Positions 15,833 through 23,884 of a DNA stretch of 52,209 nt are shown piece by piece. The translations under genes and the position numbers were made by a program. The stretch is taken from the NCBI GenBank assembly GCA_016934715.1, contig JAFGSI010000088.1:1-52209 (forward strand). Direction: 5' to 3'. Within the stretch, counting starts at the first letter, position 1. Each line of letters opens with the position of its first letter. Origin of the DNA: Anaerolineales bacterium. Lineage in GTDB: Bacteria; Chloroflexota; Anaerolineae; Anaerolineales; Villigracilaceae. Under the pieces are notes generated by a model. It was not told the DNA's origin. It saw nothing but the letters and a program-made list of their open reading frames with translations, and searched no databases.

Positions 15833-16756
15833 ATGTATATCATCGGCGAAAATATTCACATCATTTCGGAAAAAGTAAAAGAGGCTCTCACCAACCGCGA
15901 CCGGGAGTTTTTCATGGACCTGGCGGTCAAGCAAGTGGAGGCAGGAGCCCAGGCCGTCGACATCAATCTGGGGCCCCGCAAGAAAGACTGGGAGGAGGTC
16001 TTCCCCTGGATCATCGAGGCCATCGAGACGGTCGTCGACGTGCCGCTTTCGATCGACACGACCAACGTCGACGGCATGGAAGCGGCTCTTAAGACCATCA
16101 AGAAGGCTCAGCCGATCCTGAACTCGACCTCAGCCGAGCCGGAACGCCTGGAAAAGATACCGGTACTGGCCAAGAAATACGGCGCCAAAGTCATCGCCCT
16201 GACCATGGGGACCGCTGGCATCCCGGTCGAGGCGGACGCCCGGGTCAGCATTGCTGTCGAGACCCTGATCCCGCGTATGCTCGAGATCGACTTCCCGATC
16301 AAAGACCTGATCATCGACCCGCTGGTCCTGACCGTCTCCGGCTGCCAGCAGTACTGCCCACACCTGCTCGAGACGGTCCGCATGCTCCAGTACGCCTGGG
16401 ACCCGGCCCCCACCATCTCGGTCGGCCTGTCCAACGTGTCCAATGCAGTTCCCAACGAGAACCGGGCGCTGATCAATCGCGTCTACCTGGCCATGCTGAT
16501 GGGCGTCGGCCTGCAGATGATGATCGCCAACCCGTTCGATGAACCCCAAAACGAGGTGATCCATTGGATTGAGACCAAAGACCAATCAACTCCGCTCGGA
16601 CGTGTCTATAATAAGATCGCCGAAAGAATCGCCGAAGGTGATGAGCCCCAGATGGAGGATTTCGATCTGTCAGATGCGGACCAGGCTGCGATCTGGAAGA
16701 CAACCCAGATCCTGCTCAACAAGGTCATCTACGCAGACAGCTACCTCAATCAATAG
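15833..16756 (+). CDS. acsE: 5-methyltetrahydrofolate:corrinoid iron-sulfur protein methyltransferase
   Basis: A 307-residue pterin-binding TIM-barrel methyltransferase that moves the methyl group of methyl-THF to the cobalt of CFeSP. Family motifs: DINLGPRKKDW, SIDTTN, LNSTSAEPER, ALTMGTAGIP and GLSNVSNAVP, the last with the Asn that contacts N5 of the folate. The Moorella enzyme has about 262 residues. This one carries about 40 extra C-terminal residues (from IHWIETKDQ on), rich in acidic residues. AGGAGAAAGG precedes the ATG. Confidence 0.95.
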   Translation: MYIIGENIHIISEKVKEALTNRDREFFMDLAVKQVEAGAQAVDINLGPRKKDWEEVFPWIIEAIETVVDVPLSIDTTNVDGMEAALKTIKKAQPILNSTSAEPERLEKIPVLAKKYGAKVIALTMGTAGIPVEADARVSIAVETLIPRMLEIDFPIKDLIIDPLVLTVSGCQQYCPHLLETVRMLQYAWDPAPTISVGLSNVSNAVPNENRALINRVYLAMLMGVGLQMMIANPFDEPQNEVIHWIETKDQSTPLGRVYNKIAERIAEGDEPQMEDFDLSDADQAAIWKTTQILLNKVIYADSYLNQ

Positions 16757-16770
16757 AGAAAGGAATACAA

Positions 16771-18159
16771 ATGAATGTCGACGAACTGCTGAAAAAAGCA
16801 ACCAAACCGTCGGCAGACGCCATGAAACTGCATCCGTTCTACCGGGGCAAAGTCGAGACCGCCCTGAAGTGTACGGTGCGCAGTTTCAATGACTTTGCCA
16901 TCTGGTACACACCGGGCGTTGCCGCCCCCTGCAAAGCCATCGCCGCGGACCCCGAGCTGGTCTACGAGTACACCAACAAGTGGAACACGGTCATCGTGGT
17001 CAGCGACGGGACGCGCGTGCTTGGACTGGGTGATATCGGACCCAAGGCCGGTCTGCCCGTCATGGAAGGAAAAGTCCTGCTCTACAAGTACCTGGGCGGG
17101 GTGGACGGCGTGGCGATCATGCTCGACACCAAGGATCCCGATGCGATCATCAATACGGTCCTGATGCTCCAACCTGGCTTTGGCGGCGTGAACCTGGAGG
17201 ATATCTCCAATCCCAAATGCTTCTACATTCTTGACACACTCCGCGAGAAGGCCGAGATCCCGGTCTGGCACGACGACCAGCAGGGCACCGCGACCGTCAC
17301 CCTGGCCGGCCTGATCAACGCTCTCAAGGTGGTCGGCAAAAAGATGTCCGAAGTCAAGATCACCTTCATCGGTACAGGGGCTTCAAATGTCGCCTGCTCT
17401 CGGCTGATCTTCGGCTGGGGCGCTGACCCGGCCAAATGCACCATGGTCGACAGTAAGGGAATCCTGGGGAAACACCGCAAGGACATCGAGATGCGCAAGG
17501 CCGAGTATGTCGACAAGTGGAAACTGTGCAACATCACCAACGCAGCCGGGCGCACAGGCGACATGCCCGAGGCCATCAAAGGTGCGGATGTGGTCATCGC
17601 CCTTTCCAAGTCCGGTCCAGGCACCATCCTGCCCGAATGGATCAAGACCATGAACAAGGATTCGATCCTGTTTGCCTGCGCCAACCCGGTTCCTGAGATC
17701 TGGCCCTGGGAGGCCAAGGAGGCCGGGGCAGCAGTCGTGGCCACCGGGCGCTCCGACTTCCCCAACCAGGTCAACAACTCGCTCGGTTTCCCGGGCATCT
17801 TTCGCGGCACCCTGGATGTGCGTGCCCGCACCATCACCGACGAGATGTGCTTTGCCGCCGCCCAGGCCATGGCCGAACACGTCGGCGACCGGCTCGACGA
17901 CGAACACATCCTGCCTGATATGGACGACTGGGAAGTCTTCCCACGCGAGGCAGCAGCCGTGGCAATGAAGGCCCAGGAACAGGGTCTCGCCCGGATCCCC
18001 ACAACCTATGAGGAAGAGTTCTCAACCGCCAAACGGATCATCGACCGGTCGCGCCAATTGACCCAATTAATGATGGACAACGGCTTCATCCCCGAACCGC
18101 CGCCCGACTCCGACGATGATCCCCAGGTGGATATTGACACCATCAAGTCGGCCTATTAG
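16771..18159 (+). CDS. NAD(P)-dependent malic enzyme
   Basis: A 462-residue bacterial malic enzyme (oxidative decarboxylation of malate to pyruvate, or reductive carboxylation of pyruvate). Motifs: the N-terminal YTPGVAAPCKAI, VWHDDQQGTATVTLAGL in the active site, and the Rossmann GTGASNVACSRLI. There is no C-terminal phosphotransacetylase domain, so it is the short form. It starts 14 nt after acsE with an AAAGGA site. Its presence in the operon suggests that carbon from acetyl-CoA/pyruvate is passed to C4 acids, or that NAD(P)H is balanced here. The cofactor preference cannot be told from the sequence by eye. Confidence 0.92.
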   Translation: MNVDELLKKATKPSADAMKLHPFYRGKVETALKCTVRSFNDFAIWYTPGVAAPCKAIAADPELVYEYTNKWNTVIVVSDGTRVLGLGDIGPKAGLPVMEGKVLLYKYLGGVDGVAIMLDTKDPDAIINTVLMLQPGFGGVNLEDISNPKCFYILDTLREKAEIPVWHDDQQGTATVTLAGLINALKVVGKKMSEVKITFIGTGASNVACSRLIFGWGADPAKCTMVDSKGILGKHRKDIEMRKAEYVDKWKLCNITNAAGRTGDMPEAIKGADVVIALSKSGPGTILPEWIKTMNKDSILFACANPVPEIWPWEAKEAGAAVVATGRSDFPNQVNNSLGFPGIFRGTLDVRARTITDEMCFAAAQAMAEHVGDRLDDEHILPDMDDWEVFPREAAAVAMKAQEQGLARIPTTYEEEFSTAKRIIDRSRQLTQLMMDNGFIPEPPPDSDDDPQVDIDTIKSAY

Positions 18160-18173
18160 GAGAGGAGGATCCC

Positions 18174-19079
18174 ATGTATGATCTGATCGTCATTGGCGGT
18201 GGTCCGGCTGGTCTGACAGCCACTGTGTACGCGATTCGGAAACGCCTGAATGTGCTCCTGGTCAGCAAGGACCTCGGCGGCAAGACCAATTTCCACCTGG
18301 CCCTGCCGTGGATTGATACTTACCAGGTCATCCGCGGCCTGGAAATCGTCAACAAATTCCGCAGCGAACTGGAATACCTGGATTTTGCCCGCCAGATGGA
18401 TGCCGCCGAAAAAGTAACCAGGGAGGGTGACCACTTTGTGGTAACAACCAAGGACGGAGGCCGGTTGGAGACAAAAGCTGTCATCCTGGCCACCGGCGCC
18501 CGCCAGGTGCGCATGGATGTGCCTGGCGAAAAAGAATTCATGATGAAAGGGTTGTGCTATTCGGCCCTGTCCTATGCACCGCTCTTTATCGATAAGGATG
18601 TGGTCGTGGTAGGTGGAGGGGAACTCGGCCTGCGTTCGGCTGGTGAACTGGCCACGGTCGCCGCGCACGTCAACCTGGTCTGTCAAGACGAGGCCGCCCT
18701 GAAGACGCCGTTGGGCAGGAAACTGGTCGCGGCCGGGAACGTCACCCTCCTCAAGGCCCACGAGGTGGTCGCAGTGAAAGGCGACGAATTCGCCCGCAGC
18801 CTGGTGCTCAAAGATGCGGCCGGCAAAACAGTCGAACTCGCCGCGGATGCCATCTTCGTCGAGCAGGCCCTGACCCCGATGTCCGCGATGGTGGCTGGCC
18901 TGGCTGCACTGGACGATCGCCAGCGCGTCATTGTCGACTGCGCTTGCAAGACCAACATCCCTGGCCTGTTTGCTGCGGGTGATGTGACCAACGGTTACGC
19001 CGAACAGGTCCTGATCGCCGTTGGCGAAGGTGCCAAGGCCGCCTTGAGCGCTTACGAATATCTCTTACCGACCCTATAA
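18174..19079 (+). CDS. Thioredoxin reductase-like flavoprotein without redox dithiol (second)
   Basis: A 301-residue FAD/NAD(P) oxidoreductase: GGGPAGLTATVYA at the N-terminus, VVGGGELGLRSAGEL for NAD(P), and FAAGDVTNGYAEQ near the end. Where TrxR has CATC there is GLCYSALSYAP with a single Cys, so disulfide exchange is not expected. It starts 14 nt after malic enzyme with a strong GGAGAGGAGG site and precedes metF across a hairpin. A role in supplying electrons to the methylene-THF reductase or to corrinoid activation is an inference from position. Confidence 0.8.
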   Translation: MYDLIVIGGGPAGLTATVYAIRKRLNVLLVSKDLGGKTNFHLALPWIDTYQVIRGLEIVNKFRSELEYLDFARQMDAAEKVTREGDHFVVTTKDGGRLETKAVILATGARQVRMDVPGEKEFMMKGLCYSALSYAPLFIDKDVVVVGGGELGLRSAGELATVAAHVNLVCQDEAALKTPLGRKLVAAGNVTLLKAHEVVAVKGDEFARSLVLKDAAGKTVELAADAIFVEQALTPMSAMVAGLAALDDRQRVIVDCACKTNIPGLFAAGDVTNGYAEQVLIAVGEGAKAALSAYEYLLPTL

Positions 19080-19089
19080 TGCTTCACGC

Positions 19090-19122
19090 GCCCGGGATGC
19101 CTGTCGATCGGGCGTCCCGGGC
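19090..19122 (+). terminator. Hairpin between the flavoprotein and metF genes
   Basis: GCCCGGGATGCC (19090-19101) pairs with GGCGTCCCGGGC (19111-19122) with one non-Watson-Crick position and a 9-nt loop. There is no T-run. It may attenuate or protect the message inside the operon. Confidence 0.5.
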
Positions 19123-19154
19123 AGGAATAAGCATCACGAATTCAGGAGGAGCGC

Positions 19155-20648
19155 ATGCCCATATTCACTCCAGGTCGCCGCTGGCAACCTCCCTTCATGG
19201 CCTTCAAACGGGAACAATTCGGCCGCCGGCTGCTGGCCTCCGTGGAGAAGGTCGTTAAAGGCCCGCTATTCGGCTGCCGGATGTGCGGGAACTGCCTGCT
19301 GCAGGAGACTGCCTTCATCTGCCCAATGGAATGCCCGAAAGGCGTCCGCAACGGTCCCTGCGGCGGATCGACCCCGGAACACTGCTACGTCGACAAGACC
19401 CGCCCCTGTATGTGGTACCAGATCTATGACCGGGCCTTTAAAATGGGCCGAGAGGAAATGCTTCTGGAGGTTCTGCCACCGCTCGACTGGGACAAGGTCG
19501 GAACCGAGACATGGGGGGATGTCATTGTTCAGGTCAGGAAGATCGGTACCGGCAAGACCCTCAGCGGGCTGGTCAATCGGGACCCCGTGACACGCACCAC
19601 CACCTGGGACATGATCTTCCGCCCGGTCCGCCAGCCAGACTGGTGGGGGGGCGACTCTGAGTACCACCCACCACAGTACGACGGACCCGCGTCGAATCTA
19701 GAAGAGCAGCTCAAAGCCGGTGAATTCGTGGTCACAGCCGAGGTCGCCCCTCCGATGACCGTTTCCACCAATAAGCTCTGCAAGAATGTCGAGCTGGTCA
19801 AGCCTTATGTGACCGCGATCAATTTCACCGACAGCCCGTCAGCCTCGCCGCGCATGTCGTCATGGGCCTGTTCAACCATGGCGATCCAGAACGGGGCCGA
19901 GCCGGTGATGCAGATCGCCGCGCGCGACCGGACCAGGATCGGCCTGCAGTCCGAAGCGCTGGGCGCCAACGCCCTGGGTATTCGCAACATCCTGTGCCTT
20001 TCCGGCGACAGCATGAGCCTGGCGCCCGATCCGCGCGGCCGCATGGACATCGTCGACCTGGATTCCGTTCAGATGCTGTGGATCCTGCGCCGGATGCGCG
20101 ACGAGGGCAAGTACCTGGATGGCCGAAATATCAAGTTCCCACCCAGATACTTCCTGGGGGCCGCGGCGGCACCGTTCGCCTCCGAGCCGCGCTTCCAGGC
20201 GATCCGCGAGCACAAGAAAGTCAACGCCGGGGCCCAATTCTTCCAGACCAACCTGGTCTATGACCCGGAGGGAATGGAGGTCTGGTTGAACGAACTCGCC
20301 AAACGCGACATCCTGGACAAAGTCTACATCCTGGTCGGCATCACCCCTATCAAGAGCTACAAGATCGCCCGCTACATGCACGATGAGGTTCCCGGGGTAT
20401 GCGTTCCAGATGCGCTCATGAAGCGCCTCGAGAATGCCGAAAAAGCCGGCAATGCCGAGGAAGAGGGCGTCCAGATCGCGCTTGAGATCATCGAGAAGAT
20501 CAAGGCCAAGCGAGGCCAGGGTGTCCACGGGATCCACATCATGGCCGTCGGCTGGGAAGAGATCGTGCCCCGTATCGTGCGGGAGGCTGGTTTGCTCCCC
20601 CATGATTTCGTCGAGCCCGCCGAGGCCGGAAAAGTTCCCGCAGCGTAG
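19155..20648 (+). CDS. metF: Fused MetV-MetF methylenetetrahydrofolate reductase
   Basis: A 497-residue two-part protein. Residues ~35-130 form the cysteine-rich MetV/MTHFR_C domain, with Cys at 41, 44, 47, 56, 60, 69, 77 and 85, enough for an Fe-S cluster plus a second metal. Residues ~185-485 are the flavin-dependent MTHFR barrel, with the catalytic Glu in VTAEVAPP and motifs IAARDRTR, QFFQTNL and LVGITPI. It reduces methylene-THF to methyl-THF, the substrate of AcsE. In Moorella MetV and MetF are separate proteins of one complex; here they are one chain in the order MetV then MetF. AGGAGG lies just upstream of the ATG. Confidence 0.9.
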   Translation: MPIFTPGRRWQPPFMAFKREQFGRRLLASVEKVVKGPLFGCRMCGNCLLQETAFICPMECPKGVRNGPCGGSTPEHCYVDKTRPCMWYQIYDRAFKMGREEMLLEVLPPLDWDKVGTETWGDVIVQVRKIGTGKTLSGLVNRDPVTRTTTWDMIFRPVRQPDWWGGDSEYHPPQYDGPASNLEEQLKAGEFVVTAEVAPPMTVSTNKLCKNVELVKPYVTAINFTDSPSASPRMSSWACSTMAIQNGAEPVMQIAARDRTRIGLQSEALGANALGIRNILCLSGDSMSLAPDPRGRMDIVDLDSVQMLWILRRMRDEGKYLDGRNIKFPPRYFLGAAAAPFASEPRFQAIREHKKVNAGAQFFQTNLVYDPEGMEVWLNELAKRDILDKVYILVGITPIKSYKIARYMHDEVPGVCVPDALMKRLENAEKAGNAEEEGVQIALEIIEKIKAKRGQGVHGIHIMAVGWEEIVPRIVREAGLLPHDFVEPAEAGKVPAA

Positions 20649-20696
20649 ACATCCATCAACCGCCGCGCTGCAACAAAAAGGAAAGCGGAGGGTACC

Positions 20697-21263
20697 ATGT
20701 TGCCTGAACAACTCAAAAACCACCGTGAGGTCGTCACGCTCAAGGATGGGACATATGTATTGATCCGCCCGATGACAACCGATGATTATGAACGTTTGAT
20801 GGAGATGTATTCAGCCATCAGCGACGAAGACCTCCATTCTTTTCGTCACAACGTTAAAGATCCGGAAACCGTCCGGGCGTGGTGTGCCAGTCTGGACTAC
20901 AACAAGGTCCTTCCCGTCCTGGCCCTGGTCAAAGAAAGGGTGATCGGAAGCGCCACCCTGCATTTTGATGAAGGCCCTAAGCGTCACGTTGGGGAAGTAC
21001 GCATCTACCTGGCCAAAGAATTCCGCAAACGCGGCCTGGGCATGAAAATGATCCGCGCCCTCATCGAGTTGGCGCGTCGCCAGGGACTGTATGTGTTGAT
21101 TGCCGAGGTCATCGCAGACCATACCAAAGTCATCAAGGCCTTCGAGCAGCTCGGTTTTGTCGCCCACTGCTCCCTCGAAGACTTTTTCATGTTCCCCGAT
21201 GGGGATTTGACCGATGTCGTCCTCATGACGATGAATCTGCATCCCAAGCTGGACGAGTTCTGA
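20697..21263 (+). CDS. GNAT-family N-acetyltransferase
   Basis: A 188-residue GNAT protein with the acetyl-CoA-binding motif RKRGLGMKMI at residues ~105-114, and a C-terminal part typical of acetyltransferases (IKAFEQLGFV). The substrate is unknown; lysine acetylation or a small-molecule amine is possible. It lies 48 nt after metF, with an AAGGAAAGCGGAGG stretch upstream. It is probably the last gene of the acetyl-CoA operon, so a feedback role through protein acetylation is conceivable but unproven. Confidence 0.85.
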   Translation: MLPEQLKNHREVVTLKDGTYVLIRPMTTDDYERLMEMYSAISDEDLHSFRHNVKDPETVRAWCASLDYNKVLPVLALVKERVIGSATLHFDEGPKRHVGEVRIYLAKEFRKRGLGMKMIRALIELARRQGLYVLIAEVIADHTKVIKAFEQLGFVAHCSLEDFFMFPDGDLTDVVLMTMNLHPKLDEF

Positions 21264-21324
21264 TTCCCGTGACCCCGGCCGCAACTCTCGAGCGGCAGGA
21301 ACGGTACCCCCGCAATCGAAGGGA

Positions 21325-21366
21325 AACAGGCAGCCGGACATGCTGCAGCTTGTCCAGTTGCCTGTT
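21325..21366. terminator. Bidirectional terminator between convergent genes
   Basis: A 16-pair hairpin with one mismatch and one G-U: AACAGGCAGCCGGACA (21325-21340), 10-nt loop, TGTCCAGTTGCCTGTT (21351-21366). It is followed 20 nt later by a T-run. It sits between the GNAT stop and the stop of the minus-strand RAM-domain gene. Confidence 0.6.
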
Positions 21367-21419
21367 CCTTCTCCACAGGCACTCCTTTTTATCCCCCGCC
21401 CCTATCCGCCTGCCTGGCC

Positions 21420-21647
21420 TCAGTCGACCGCCAGGCAGGTTAACGTCTCGATCACACCCGGGATCGGTTGCATCTCGGTCACCAACACCCGCCCAAGTTC
21501 GCTTAAATCCTTTGCTTCGATGACTGCGATCGCATCATACGGCCCGAAGGTCATACTCGCGTCCAAGACTGCCTGGATTTTCTTTAACTGGCGCACGACC
21601 TCGTGGACCTCCCCTGTGCGCACGCTAATCAGCACATATGCTTTCAT
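21420..21647 (-). CDS. Stand-alone Lrp/AsnC-type RAM (ligand-binding) domain
   Basis: A 75-residue protein matching only the effector-binding domain of Lrp/AsnC regulators (YVLISVRTGEVHEVVRQL...GPYDAIAVIEAKDLSEL...VIETLTCL), with no helix-turn-helix. Such domains form ring-like oligomers that bind amino acids or other small effectors. The gene is 14 nt downstream of the formate/nitrite channel gene and has a GAAAGGA site, so it is likely co-transcribed and may modulate that channel or a partner regulator. Confidence 0.85.
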   Translation of the reverse strand: MKAYVLISVRTGEVHEVVRQLKKIQAVLDASMTFGPYDAIAVIEAKDLSELGRVLVTEMQPIPGVIETLTCLAVD

Positions 21648-21661
21648 AGTTTAAAATCCTT

Positions 21662-22555
21662 TCATGAATTGGTTTTTCGGCGCAGGAACACAGCCCAATA
21701 AACCGCAGCCACCAGGACGGCCCCTCCGATGATGTTCCCGATCGTAACCGGCAAAAGGTTCGCCAAGAAAAAGGCCGGCCAGGTCAGGCTGTCCAGGTTC
21801 GCCACCCGCTCCCCCACACTGCCGATAAAGCCAGGGTCGAAGGTTTTGATCAACAATGCATAGGGCACAAAATACATGTTGGCAATACTGTGCTCAAAGC
21901 CCGCCGCGACGAAGGCCGTGATCGGGAAGATGATGGCGACGATCTTGTCCAGGGTGCTGCGGGCACTGAACGTCAACCAGACAGCCAGGCAGACCAGGGC
22001 ATTGCACAGGATTCCCAGGGCAAGCGCCTGAACGAAAGTGAGGTTGACCTTCCCAATTGCAATATTCATTGCGGTCACCCCGACTGCCTGGCCGCCGAAC
22101 GTATGCTGGCGGGTCAAAATCATCAGAGCGGCGGTCCCGAATGAGCCTACGAAGTTCCCGATATAGACGATCACCCAATTCCGCAACAGGGCCCATGTGC
22201 TCACCTTGCGGCTCGCCCAGGCCATGACGATCAGGTTGTTGCCGGTGAATAATTCGGCCCCGCCGACCACGACCAGGACCAGCCCCAGACAAAAGACCAG
22301 CCCGGACAGCAGCCGGGTGACGCCGTAGGGAAGGGTAATGCTGAATGCGCCGCCGCCCTCCGCCGTCGTCACCGCCATGCTGCCGGCGCTGACCGTCGTG
22401 GCAAAAATGGCGCCCAGCGCGATGAAAGCACCCGCCAGGACGGCCAGCGTAAACGTCTGAATGACCGGGGCCTGTGCCTTGCGTTCGCCGGTGTATTCTG
22501 CCCGAACGGCCATTTCCGCAGGTAACAGGGCATCAATTCGAATTTCCTGAGACAT
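21662..22555 (-). CDS. Formate/nitrite transporter family channel
   Basis: A 297-residue FNT channel with six membrane helices. The frame stays open upstream, but the start MSQEIRID at 22555 is taken because GGAGGT precedes it and the upstream part does not look like FNT. Family marks: GGAELFTGNN, the central His in FEHSIANMYFVP, and VTIGNIIGGAVLVA near the end. Members move formate, nitrite or hydrosulfide. Next to Wood-Ljungdahl genes, formate is the natural guess, since formate is the entry point of the methyl branch. It is cotranscribed with the RAM-domain gene. Confidence 0.92.
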   Translation of the reverse strand: MSQEIRIDALLPAEMAVRAEYTGERKAQAPVIQTFTLAVLAGAFIALGAIFATTVSAGSMAVTTAEGGGAFSITLPYGVTRLLSGLVFCLGLVLVVVGGAELFTGNNLIVMAWASRKVSTWALLRNWVIVYIGNFVGSFGTAALMILTRQHTFGGQAVGVTAMNIAIGKVNLTFVQALALGILCNALVCLAVWLTFSARSTLDKIVAIIFPITAFVAAGFEHSIANMYFVPYALLIKTFDPGFIGSVGERVANLDSLTWPAFFLANLLPVTIGNIIGGAVLVAAVYWAVFLRRKTNS

Positions 22556-22728
22556 GATTTTTATCGCACCTCCGAATGGTTGAAATCTTTCGATCTCGGT
22601 CGCATGCCTATGCCAGAAACTGGAACGCATGACCAACCTCGTCTTAATTGTACCCTCGCGCGGCAGATCTGCCTTGTGACAAACATCACGAAGCGACAGG
22701 ATTAAGGTCCACCTGTTTGGCACACTGT

Positions 22729-22757
22729 TTGCATTAGTCCCGGGCCACCGTTATAAT
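22729..22757 (+). promoter_or_regulatory. Promoter for the CAP-LysM gene, leaderless
   Basis: TTGCAT (22729-22734), 17-nt spacer, perfect TATAAT (22752-22757). The ATG is only 6 nt further, and there is no Shine-Dalgarno sequence, so transcription should start at or next to the start codon. Confidence 0.7.
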
Positions 22758-22763
22758 ATCCCC

Positions 22764-23765
22764 ATGCGTAAACTCTCCCTGGCAACGTTCGTGATTGGAG
22801 CGGCCCTCGCTGTTGCCCTGTTCCTGGCCCCTTTGCAGGTGCAGGCCGCACCCGGCGCAAGGAACGCGGTGCAGATCGCCGATCCGTATGAACTGATCGC
22901 CGCGGTCAACAACCTGCGGACAGCGAACGGCCTGCCCACCTACAACCCACATCCGATCCTGATGCAGATCGCCCAGGCCCATTCGGAATACCAGGCCGCC
23001 ATCGGGACCTGGACGCACATCGGCCCGGATGGTTCGCGTCCCTACCAGCGCGCCCTGGCGGCCGGGTACGCAGTCGCCGGGGACCTGACCCTGGGCGGAT
23101 TCTTCTCCGAAAATGTCATCAACGGCATCAACATGAGCGCCGAGGAGGCCGTTCAGGCCTGGTTGGGCGACGCGCCGCACACCAACACCATGCTCTCTGC
23201 CAACCTGCAGGACATCGGCGCAGGTGTGGCCACCGATGGGAATCGGGTCTACTACACCATCGATGTCGGCCGCTCGACTGGCGGTCAACCTGCCGCAACG
23301 CCACCGTCCTCCGGCACCACCGGAGCCGGGACACAGGCCGCAACGGCATTTACCACCGTTACAGTCTACCCGGTTACACCCAACGCCGAAGGCGCCATCA
23401 TCCATGTCGTCCAGCCCGGCGAGACCGTCTGGGCGATTGCCCTGGCATACGGGGTCAGCGAACAGGAGATCATCGCCAACAACCCCCTGATGGGCAGTTT
23501 CATCTATCCAGGCGACCGGCTTGTGATCATCTCCGGCTTCACCCCAACCCCCACTGCCCCGACCAGCACCCCGACCCTGCGCGCGACCCCCACACTGTGG
23601 CCGACCACAACATCTGCGCCCCTCGAGCCCCCTTTCCCAACGGGAACCTCGGAAGCCGCCATTCCGCGTTCCACGGGAGCCGGGATTGCAGGAGCGATCG
23701 TTGCCCTGGCCATCCTGCTCCCCGCCGCAATCGTGCTCCTCAGCGCGCGCAATCGGAAATCATAA
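22764..23765 (+). CDS. Membrane-anchored CAP (SCP/PR1) - LysM protein
   Basis: A 333-residue exported protein. It has a signal peptide (residues ~1-29, cleavage after a QAA-type site) and a CAP domain (residues ~45-175: AQAHSEYQA, HIGPDGS, FSENVINGI, WLGDAPHTNTML). A LysM repeat follows (~210-255: HVVQPGETVWAIALAYGVS), then a Thr/Pro-rich linker (TPTPTAPTSTPT) and a C-terminal membrane helix (AGIAGAIVALAILL) with a short basic tail. LysM should bind glycan of the wall or surface layer. The role of bacterial CAP domains is mostly unknown. It starts directly after a -10 box. Confidence 0.85.
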   Translation: MRKLSLATFVIGAALAVALFLAPLQVQAAPGARNAVQIADPYELIAAVNNLRTANGLPTYNPHPILMQIAQAHSEYQAAIGTWTHIGPDGSRPYQRALAAGYAVAGDLTLGGFFSENVINGINMSAEEAVQAWLGDAPHTNTMLSANLQDIGAGVATDGNRVYYTIDVGRSTGGQPAATPPSSGTTGAGTQAATAFTTVTVYPVTPNAEGAIIHVVQPGETVWAIALAYGVSEQEIIANNPLMGSFIYPGDRLVIISGFTPTPTAPTSTPTLRATPTLWPTTTSAPLEPPFPTGTSEAAIPRSTGAGIAGAIVALAILLPAAIVLLSARNRKS

Positions 23766-23850
23766 ACGCACAACCCAGATTCTCTCCAGCCCAGCACATC
23801 CATCAAGAGAGAGCCGCCTCCCGGTGAGATGGTTGTTCGCCTTGTCAACG

Positions 23851-23884
23851 ATCACGGGGCCAGCAACCATGCTGGCCCCGTGAT
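23851..23884. terminator. Bidirectional terminator
   Basis: A perfect 14-bp stem, ATCACGGGGCCAGC (23851-23864) / GCTGGCCCCGTGAT (23871-23884), with a 6-nt loop, followed by TTATTT on the plus strand. It separates the convergent CAP-LysM and phosphoglycerate mutase genes. Confidence 0.8.

Noticed and set aside
22556-22723. 5' extension of the FNT channel gene by 56 codons
   Set aside because: The extension is not FNT-like, and GGAGGT precedes the ATG at 22555.
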